From positions 93,421,813 to 93,485,812 of the forward strand of contig OX465283.1 of the NCBI GenBank assembly GCA_949987705.1: a stretch of DNA of 64,000 nucleotides, given 5' to 3'. Under the pieces are notes generated by a model. That model did no database searches. It was not told the DNA's origin and was given only the letters and a program-made list of their open reading frames with translations. This document shows positions 56,482-64,000 of this stretch, piece after piece (the first letter of the stretch is position 1; every line of letters starts with the position of its first letter). Position numbers and translations under genes: made by a program. Origin of the DNA: Thereva unica. Taxonomy: Eukaryota; Arthropoda; Insecta; Diptera; Therevidae.

Positions 56482-57530
56482 TTATTTTAATGCCTCTCTA
56501 TAGACAATGTTTTGCGTTTTATTGTTTGGGGCATAAATTATTAAGTTTGTTGAGTTGCTAACTCGAAAGCATGCCACGTATAGTTATCCATGAGTAAAGC
56601 AATTTTTACTTAAATCAATTCCCGCTTTTGATAATGTTTGGCCTTGAGACTTATTAATCGTCATCGCGAAACATAAGGTAACTGGGAATTGTAAGCGTTT
56701 GAATTTAAAGGGATAATTACTCGGAATTATACCTATCCTAGGTATAAGCACATTATCGCCTTTCCCACAACCCGTTAAAATTGTAGCTTCAATGAAATTC
56801 TTGTGTAATGCGACAATTCTCAATCTAGTACCATTGCACAATTTTGGTGGATTTAAATTACGGAGTAAAAGAACGGGAACATTCACTTTAAGATGTATTT
56901 CATGTGCAGGAAGACCAGGGACTGTTATACTATTTAAAAATTCCACAGGATAATGTACTGCATCGTCCAATACACAGACCGAGTCTATAGAGCTATATGT
57001 AGTTAGAGCACCAGGAATTTTGTCTAAAATTATTTTGTTAAGAAAGGCTACTTCTTCATTTTTAGGAGCCAGAATAGCCCTTTCATAGAACCACGAATCT
57101 TCTTTTGAATTAATGTGTTCTACACCTTCATAGATTTCTTTAATCAATGTTTCGGTATGTGTAACGACTTGACAAAGAGTAGGCGGTAACACGATTTCAT
57201 GGTTATTGTTTATTTCAGGAAATTTCCCCTCACCAATATCTAATAGTGAACGGGAAAACTCAGGGGTGCCTTGTTGTGCTCTCATATTTGTGGTAAGATG
57301 AAGTTTTTTAACGTGTTTCCAAAGTGATGAACGCTTAAAACACGCATTGACCTCATCAGCTCTTGTACCTCTAATAATTACGGGCAAAGTTTGCCGAAAG
57401 TCTCCAGAAAATAAAAATGACACACCTCCGAAAGGTCTTCTATCATTCCTTATATCTTGTAAAGTTCTATTAACAGCTTCTATAGATACTTTATTTGCCA
57501 TAGTGCATTCGTCCCATGCAGTCTTGTAAC
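56482..57530 (-). pseudogene. Helitron helicase, C-terminal part
   Basis: Contains WDECTMANK (Walker B, motif II), RRPFGGVSFLFSGDFRQTLP (III), TTNMRAQQGTPEF and CFAMTINKSQGQTL (VI) of a Pif1-type 5'-3' helicase. The frame differs by one from the upstream block: a frameshift lies around 57520-57540, just before motif II. A stop at 56584-56586 lies where relatives have a glutamine (after CFTHG). The frame then continues (LYVACFRVSNSTNLIIYAP) to the likely original stop at 56482-56484. Confidence 0.9.
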
Positions 57531-59911
57531 ACTTTTCCTCTATGGCTATTTTTTGAAATATTGCACACGGGATTATCCATATTATCAGCTTCAATGGGAA
57601 TCTTAAACATGGAGTGCGCAGTTTTACCACCAGGTAACAACGTAGCAGCGATTCCAGAAGATGCTACTGCCAGAGCTATTTTATTGTTGCTTCTTATTTT
57701 AGCTAAAATAAGATTAATGAGGAACGTCTTTCCAGTACCTCCTGGAGCATCCAAAAAGTAAACACCACCAGCACTCGTGTTCACGCTACCTACAATACAT
57801 TCGAAAACTTGTTTTTGATCATTATTTAATTTTGATTCGTTCTGCTGAACGATAGATTCCAGTTCTATTGCATTATAGTTGGTTTCTGCTAAATAATCTC
57901 TATTTAAAATGTATTCGGTATCATTAGTTTGAGGAGTTGGTAAACCAAAACTATCTATTGTATTTCCACCTATTGAAAGAACTACGTTTTGGAGTAATAG
58001 CAATGCTTGATTATATATTTCGCTCATATGAACATTTATGTCGACATCTGGATTACATCGCCTAAATTCACTGACTAAATCTTCCGAAAAATTTAGCATA
58101 AATTTACTCCACAACTCAAATGGATTTGACGCATTGCAAAAAACCAAAATTATGGCGAAAAGTTCACGTAGTTTCGATGCACTACAACTCACACTGGCCT
58201 CTGCCAATGTTTCCTGCCAATGGCTATCGTTTTCTAATAATCCCATTGCTAGACATGCACTTTGGTATGTTGCATGTAGAACACCATTCACGGTCTTAAG
58301 ACTTTCAAATGATGTTGGTCCCTTTATCACGTGTAACAAAAGACGAAGATAGTAACATTCATGGTTATTAGGATGGATAGTATATACCCTACCCATAGCA
58401 TGAGACCAAAATACACCAGGATGCCCTTCTACTGGAGTACCAAGTCGTATGCGTTGGAAAAGACCATTTCTTTTATCAAAAGTAAAATAAGAGGGTATGT
58501 CTGAATAAAGTAAAGTTGTCGCAAAATCATCATTCTGACATAGTTGGAAAAATGCCATCAGGGTAGTATTTCTTCGATTTTCTACAATCTCACGAACATT
58601 ATTGGGATCAAAATAAACTCTTTGGCCATTTTCTAAGTGTATATCTAAATGTAACACCGGTGGATATCGCTGATGTATGGGAAATGAAAGTATTCGCCAT
58701 ACTGCCTCAGAGGTACTAATGTACCTTCCACTTTGGTACGAAGTTACTTCATCATGTGAATTTTGAATTCCAAAAACAGCCGAATCGGAGCCCTTATTAA
58801 CATATTTACAAATATATTTTATCGATTTGACGCTACTGCAGCACTCGACGTTAATATGGGCTTTGAAGATCCGCGATAAAACTGGTGAATATGGCACTAT
58901 CCACCTGTTGTCAACTTCGCTAATACAGTTACGTACACAAACTGTTGCTGTATACCCACCTTCTTTAGGTTGGCGACGTCTGTATAAAGGATAACCACTT
59001 TCGCTTGCGATAGTTTCTGTAGTAAATGGTTTAAGAAATTTTTTACTACAAACTCCGTTCTTCATGCATGGCGACTGCTTGTTGAAGGCACCACACGGAC
59101 CATGGATCATATGAGTTTTTACGATTTCAAATAGCTCTGGATCTTCTTCTGCGTGAGGTAACTCTGCTCGAATAACACTGTCAATTTGATCTGATGTTAT
59201 TTTATTTTTCAACCATAATAAAATATGAGCGTGGGGCAAACCTCGTTTTTGCCACTCTACACTGTACATATGACATAGAACAGACCCGAACACCTTACTT
59301 TTTATCAAAAGATCTATTAAAGCTTTCAATTTAAAAACTCTGGATACAATATCATGACGATCAAGAGCTGATTGGCCTGAAAAAAGTTGTGCAGTTATTT
59401 CGTTCCATTTCGGATTCGTAGTAAATGTTATGAATAAATCTGGACGTCCGTATTTTCGCACGTAACAAAAAGCGTCCTGCGTGCGCTCGTGCATATATCG
59501 AGGGCCGCCTGTGAAAAAAGACGGTAAGATAACCATTTTACCTAAATTATTTATATCCTCATCCCGGTTGAGTGCATCTTGGAGGTGAATATAATTTTCT
59601 ACTCTATGTTTATTTTGATTTGTTCTTATAAAAATCAGCCGTTCGGTTTCGATTTTTGCATAAACATCGACTATAAATTGATTAAATAAATTTTTGTAAA
59701 GATGTAAATGATTATATTCATCCTTTCTCACCATTAATCTGTAACAGTAATATTGGAGAGCAGATGTCTTTTTATTAATGTCACTTCTTCCTGTACTTGG
59801 ATGAACATTACAAATTGAAAAATTATATCCATCTTCCCCTCGACAAAATATAATTGGATATTGTAACGAATCATATGACCTATGCGTTTCCGAAATCCTC
59901 CGTAAAGTATT
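57531..59911 (-). pseudogene. Helitron Rep nuclease and start of helicase
   Basis: Open from the MITE junction at 59911 to the frameshift. It has a Rep region: FFTGGPRYMHERTQDAFCYV, YGRPDLFITFTTNPKW, the HUH motif in RGLPHAHILLWL (about 59220-59245) and the two-tyrosine motif KYICKYVNKG (about 58791-58821). Then comes helicase motif I LDAPGGTGKTFLINL (about 57715-57755). These are the catalytic parts of rolling-circle transposition: Rep nicks and joins single strands, the helicase unwinds. Both catalytic motifs are intact. Confidence 0.93.
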
Positions 59912-60718
59912 GGGGCTTATCGCACAAAACGTAAACGCGAGCGAAACGTGAAACGTTCAATTTTGGTATCGTAGTAAACGCAGCGGGGGAAAACGTCAAA
60001 CGTTCATTTCGAACTTGATTTTTCAGTATGGTGCAAAACGTGCGGCGGCAGTTCCCCTTGTGTTTGTGAAACGCGAAGTTTTACTCGCGGCAGTTGTACG
60101 TTTCCTAGAGTGATTGGACTATTTGGAAATATGTTTTAAATAGTTTCATTTTTAATCTATTTCTTTTAATTCCGCCATAAAGGCATGCATTTTGTTATCA
60201 AAAGGCCAAAGTTTATTTTTTTTTAAATGCATATATTTTTTCAAATAAATTTATAAAATAAGTTTTTTTAGTTAAATCTTGAATGCACATTTATTTAACC
60301 GAAAATTTTTGATGAAGTTAAAAGTATATTTTCACAAATAAATAAATTGGTTTATTAATTTAAGGATATATTTTCCACTCTTTCGTCCATTTAAAAAATC
60401 CCTTCCTGTACTTCATTAATTATGACGGACACAGCTCGTTCATGGTCATTTTCACATTATATACAATGCCACGGTGTCCATAATTATAATTCATAAGCCC
60501 GTATATTCACTAAAACTTAATAAAAAAGTAACGATTTTGAATTTGAAAGATTAAATAAAACTGACGTGACTGATTTGTAATTTTTGACAAACATCAGCTG
60601 ATTTCGAAACCTTTCGAACACAGTTGGATTCACGCGTTTTGCACGATACGTTTTCAAGGTGAAGTGAAACATGTAAACGGCGCGTTTCCCAAAACGTACG
60701 TTTACAACGATAAGCCCC
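59912..60718. mobile_element. PIF/Harbinger-type MITE inside the Helitron gene
   Basis: Ends GGGGCTTATCG and CGATAAGCCCC, flanked by ATT at 59909-59911 and 60719-60721. Subterminal regions are rich in AAACGT motifs in both orientations. It is 807 bases. The interior is AT-rich and non-coding. Skipping it with one ATT leaves the Helitron reading frame continuous. Confidence 0.88.
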
Positions 60719-61257
60719 ATTATCTTTTTGACGAAGTATGATATCTCTTTTATCACACTGCTGATCTACTAATAGCACGGAGACTTCATTAGTAGTAGGC
60801 TCATTATGTCGGCCTCTATGGTCTGATGTTGGTTTTCGATCGGGACTAATAACGATCTTGTAATCATTTTCAGAAGATATTGGTAAATATTGCAGGGCAT
60901 TTTTAAAATCTTTGATGTAAGGATTAATGCCGTTCAACATTCTTTGTAATTCACCTACCAAAGAATTCAAATTAGGGAAATGTGTTAATCTTACGTCTCT
61001 CTGTTGTATATAGTCGCTTATAAAATAAATCTGTAGAAATGATTCTCTAGCATTTTCTACGGGAAGCAGTGAACCTATCAGGTGGTAGACTTGTCCCTGC
61101 ACTTTAAACGTTGGCATGAAATTTCCTTCGCAAATTTCTTTGGCGCCAAATGAGGTCAGCTGGAAAGCTGAATTATAGGCTCGTATATTATTTAAGAAAT
61201 GGCGAGAATTTTCATGATCTCCGTTGATCAATGATTTTAATGGTTCTGGTGGTGGTA
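60719..61257 (-). pseudogene. Helitron Rep N-terminal region
   Basis: Starts in the middle of the gene at the LINE junction (PPPEPLKSLINGD), then FLNNIRAYNSAFQLTSFG, FKVQGQVYHLIGSLLP, LQIYFISDY, LNGINPYIKDF and VDQQCDKRDIILRQKD up to the MITE. It is homologous in layout to the fragment at 27735-28739. It is open throughout; the true start lies beyond the LINE. Confidence 0.9.
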
Positions 61258-61334
61258 TATATATAGATTTTCGAGGGATACCGAATCAGACCACTATTTG
61301 CGGGTCCCTTTTCGTCCCTCTGCCTAGAGTCATC
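61258..61334 (-). other. LINE 3' UTR and junction with the Helitron
   Basis: About 75 bases follow the LINE stop codon and end in CTATATATATA at the Helitron coding sequence. No poly(A) is visible; the short TA run may be the element's tail or part of the target. Confidence 0.55.
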
Positions 61335-64000
61335 TTATTGGGGTTGCAGTGGGTTGTCCCATTGCTCCCTTACTTCGACTCCCCTAGTTATCGCAAGCAG
61401 CTGATTGAAGGGAGTCTGCCTCATGTCCTCCATCCACTGGAGTCCAGTTATGGCATCCCTTTTCCTCGCCACCGCCGGACAGTGACACACTATGTGTGTG
61501 GCCGTCTCAGGTTCCTCCAGGCACATCCGACAGGTGTCATCCTCCAGAATTCCCATTCTTTTTAGGTGATACCTGAAACATCCGTGTCCTGTAATCAGTG
61601 CCACCAACCATCTGAGGGTTCTCCTTTGCATATGCAGGATCCTTCTTCTGGCTGCGGTAATCGGCAGCGTAAGCACCATCTTAGCCTGCCTACACGTGGT
61701 CATAGCGTCCCACCGTCTCCGGTGTTCCTCAGCGACCCATTTCTCGATGTAGTTCCTTACCAACCCTCTGCCAATGGCAGAGTATGGCTCCGGTCCCCAG
61801 AATTCCGAGGTTGACCCCTGTTTTGCCAGGTTGTCAGCCTTTTCGTTCCCATCGATGCCTGTATGTCCTCTAACCCAAGCTAGCGTCACGTTGTTTTGTT
61901 GCGCACACCTGTTCAGTTTTTGGACACATTCCAACGCCAGAGACGCATTAATCTCTGTCTGGTTCATGCGCTTAATCACAGCCTGATTGTCCAGTGCTAT
62001 AAGGATACTTCTTCCCTGCACCTGACCCTCATTTATGTGATCCAGCGCGTGCAGCAGAGCAAGCATTTCCGCCTGGTAGACTGAGGTGTAATTCCCCAAA
62101 GCCAGAGAGCAGGTCAGATTTAAGTCCTCCGAGAAGACTCCCGCACCTGCTCTGCCGTCAATCTTGGATCCGTCCGTGAAGATATATATGTCTTCCGGTC
62201 TCCCTTCGGGGAGCGTTCCGTTCCCTATGAGGGTTTTATGATACCTTTCGGTCACCCTCATTTTTGTGATCCCTTCCATGGGCATCATGAGCTCCCTAAT
62301 CCCTTTAATGCGATCCAGGATCTTCATGTGCCCATATAAGGTTCCTGACGCCTGCCATGCGGCATCCCGTCTCATCCGAATCGCTGAGGCTGCCGCAGTC
62401 TTCATCACCTGGAGGTCTAACGGCAGCAGCCCTAACAGCGCCTCCAATGCCGCGGCGGGTGTGGTTCGGAAAGCACCGCTCACACCTACGCAGGCCATTC
62501 TTTGCACCTTGTCCAAATGCCTCTTGACGGTTTTCTGTGTGGCTTTAGTCCACCAGACCACCGAGGCATAAGTTATGATGGGTCTCACCATCATGGTATA
62601 TGTCCAGTATGCTAACCTTGGTGAGATACCCCACCTTAGTCCACATACTCTTCTGCACTGGTGAAGCACCCTTGTCGCCTTCTTAATCTTCTCTTCAACG
62701 TGGTATTTCCAGGTTAGTCGCGAGTCCAAGTATACACCCAGATACTTGACCATCCCAGACACCTTGATCCTCGATCCAAAAAGCATGAGGGGCTGAAAAT
62801 CCAGATCTTTAATCTTCCTAGTGAAGATTATCGCGTCTGTCTTATTAGCATTTATGGTGAGGCCCTGTTCCGTACACCACTGCTCAACCACTTGGAGTGC
62901 ATTCCTCATGATATCTGCCGTAGTGCTCATAAACTTGCCACGTGCCACAATCGCTACATCATCTGCATACCCAACGGTATGCACGCCCATTTCCTCTAGC
63001 CGCCTGAGCAGAGTGTCCACAGTGATGTTCCACAGGAGGGGCGATAGCACCCCGCCCTGTGGGCATCCCTTGCTGACCCTCCCTCGAAGCCGCGAGTCTC
63101 CTGTCTGAATCCTTACCGCTCTGTTTTTCAGCATGCTGTCCACCCACCTTACAATCATAGGGCTGACCTCTCGCCTCACCAGAGCGTCTTTGAGTTTGTT
63201 GAACTGTATCTTGTCGAAGGCGCCTTCGATGTCCATAATAACGGCCATCGCTATGCCTCCGGTATACAGTTCCCCCTCGGCTACTCGCACCAGTTGGTGA
63301 AGTGCCGTTTCTGTAGATCTGCCAGCCTGGTAAGCGTGCTGGCTTCTACTTAAAGGGTGCCTCCTTAGCATAGTACTCTCCAGGTGGTCTGCCACCACTC
63401 TTTCCATTGTTTTCAACAGAAAGGATGTTAGGCTGACTGGCCTGGAGGACTTCGCCTCGGTGTAGTCCTTCTTGCCTGGCTTAGGGAGAAATACCACTTT
63501 GGTTTCCCTCCACACCGCCGGAATGTATCCTGTTGCTAGACAGGTAACGAATATTCCCCTAAGCCTGGGTGCAATGACATCTTTGCCCCATTGAAGCAGC
63601 GCAGGGAATATTCCGTCACGCCCCGATGTCTTGAAGGGAGAGAATGTGTCTATTGCACGTCTCACCCCTTCCTCCGTCACCACCCCGTTAGCCTCCTCTC
63701 GGTTCATCCTTGTAGCCATTCTGTTACGAATAGTCCAAGATTTACCCGAGACATAGCTGCCAGGAAAGTGAACTTCCATCAGGATCTTGTTGGTTTCCTC
63801 CAGCGTCTCCGTCATCCTCCCCGACGGGTCACGAACGAGTCCGACTTTGGAGACCGGGTCCCTGGAGATCATTTTCTGAAGTCTGCTGGCCTCAGATATG
63901 CTCTCCATGCTCGAGCAGAAGTTCCTCCACGACTCCCTTTTCCGTCGTCGCAGAGTTTGTTTCATTTCTCTTTTCTTGGCTTTGTAATTCTCCCAGGCAA
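61335..64000 (-). CDS. I/LOA-type LINE ORF2 with RT, RNase H and CCHC motif (partial)
   Basis: The minus-strand frame is open from the right edge (the Met at 63965 is internal; AWENYKAKKRE precedes it) to a stop at 61335. RT: SGRDGIFPALLQWG, SRPVSLTSFLLKTMERVV, QHAYQAGRSTETALHQLV, AVIMDIEGAFDKI, GCPQGGVLSPLLWN and catalytic VGYADDVAIVARG (about 62960-62985). RNase H follows with IFTDGSKIDGRAGAG, AEMLALLHAL, ALDNQAV and VRGHTGIDGNEKAD. A Cys/His motif CRMCLEEPETATHIVCHC sits near 61500. RNase H after RT marks the I superclade, and the SLTSFLLKT and QHAYQ motifs suggest LOA. All catalytic residues are present and no lesion is visible. The endonuclease domain would be off the window. Confidence 0.92.
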   Translation of the reverse strand, partial: AWENYKAKKREMKQTLRRRKRESWRNFCSSMESISEASRLQKMISRDPVSKVGLVRDPSGRMTETLEETNKILMEVHFPGSYVSGKSWTIRNRMATRMNREEANGVVTEEGVRRAIDTFSPFKTSGRDGIFPALLQWGKDVIAPRLRGIFVTCLATGYIPAVWRETKVVFLPKPGKKDYTEAKSSRPVSLTSFLLKTMERVVADHLESTMLRRHPLSRSQHAYQAGRSTETALHQLVRVAEGELYTGGIAMAVIMDIEGAFDKIQFNKLKDALVRREVSPMIVRWVDSMLKNRAVRIQTGDSRLRGRVSKGCPQGGVLSPLLWNITVDTLLRRLEEMGVHTVGYADDVAIVARGKFMSTTADIMRNALQVVEQWCTEQGLTINANKTDAIIFTRKIKDLDFQPLMLFGSRIKVSGMVKYLGVYLDSRLTWKYHVEEKIKKATRVLHQCRRVCGLRWGISPRLAYWTYTMMVRPIITYASVVWWTKATQKTVKRHLDKVQRMACVGVSGAFRTTPAAALEALLGLLPLDLQVMKTAAASAIRMRRDAAWQASGTLYGHMKILDRIKGIRELMMPMEGITKMRVTERYHKTLIGNGTLPEGRPEDIYIFTDGSKIDGRAGAGVFSEDLNLTCSLALGNYTSVYQAEMLALLHALDHINEGQVQGRSILIALDNQAVIKRMNQTEINASLALECVQKLNRCAQQNNVTLAWVRGHTGIDGNEKADNLAKQGSTSEFWGPEPYSAIGRGLVRNYIEKWVAEEHRRRWDAMTTCRQAKMVLTLPITAARRRILHMQRRTLRWLVALITGHGCFRYHLKRMGILEDDTCRMCLEEPETATHIVCHCPAVARKRDAITGLQWMEDMRQTPFNQLLAITRGVEVREQWDNPLQPQ

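Larger units (their letters stand above)
56210..61257 (-). mobile_element. Autonomous-type Helitron, 5' end cut by a LINE
   Basis: The 3' terminus on the minus strand reads AAGGCGTTGCAACGC, then a G/T-rich stretch, GCTAG and a host T. GCGTTGCAACGC is a perfect 12-base palindrome that serves as the terminal hairpin. Upstream on the same strand lies a RepHel gene. The terminus is nearly that of the two Helitrons at 34-40 kb. The 5' end is not in the window, because a LINE sits at about 61258. Confidence 0.88.

Noticed and set aside
61566..63108. Plus-strand frames opposite the LINE
   Set aside because: Antisense of a GC-richer coding region; the minus frame has full RT and RNase H motifs.

Overview
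This is eukaryotic, AT-rich DNA, almost certainly from an insect. The evidence is the mobile-element set: BEL/Pao, Copia with a copia-type primer site, Gypsy/Ty3, Jockey-, RTE- and I/LOA-type LINEs, Helitrons with TC...CTAGT ends, and P, Transib, piggyBac-like, Tc1 and PIF/Harbinger DNA transposons. Short GT-AG introns are visible in the Harbinger genes. I found no host gene I could support. The window is a nested transposon graveyard with a few young, nearly intact elements. The species cannot be told from what I can see.

Layout. 1-2.6 kb: the pol region of a BEL/Pao element, open to the left edge. 3.7-6.2 kb: a LINE split by a Helentron-like insertion. 6.2-9.85 kb: a unit flanked by ~400-bp inverted arms, holding a 146-bp tandem array and an RTE fragment that is itself split by a MITE. 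10.3-11.4 kb: a Jockey 3' end split by a MITE that contains another MITE. 12.4-22.6 kb: a full-length Copia element (minus strand, 5-bp target duplication) whose integrase is split by a complete Gypsy element with apparently identical 132-bp LTRs. 23.6-29.7 kb: MITEs and LINE and Helitron fragments. 30.0-31.6 kb: a Transib (RAG-related) element inserted in a Jockey fragment. 32-34 kb: Tc1 and MITE remnants.

33.98-41.5 kb: a P-element-type transposase with two THAP-like domains, cut into three blocks by two oppositely oriented Helitrons that carry ~118-bp minisatellite arrays. 43-46.9 kb: Tc1 relics and AT-rich filler. 46.97-49.87 kb: an essentially complete PIF/Harbinger element with a spliced transposase gene (+) facing a spliced four-exon MADF gene (-). 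50-55 kb: palindromic MITEs. 56.2-61.3 kb: an autonomous Helitron (Rep plus Pif1-type helicase) damaged by a MITE, a frameshift and a stop codon. 61.3-64 kb: an I/LOA-type LINE with RNase H, open to the right edge and inserted in the Helitron gene.

How the parts relate. Several layers can be ordered by nesting: Copia before Gypsy, P before its Helitrons, Helitron before both its MITE and the LINE, Jockey before Transib. The two Helitrons inside the P element have nearly the same 3' terminus as the autonomous Helitron, so it or a relative may have moved them. Several of the MITEs have RGGC-type ends and 3-bp duplications like PIF/Harbinger elements, so a transposase like the one at 47-48.5 kb is the plausible source of mobility.
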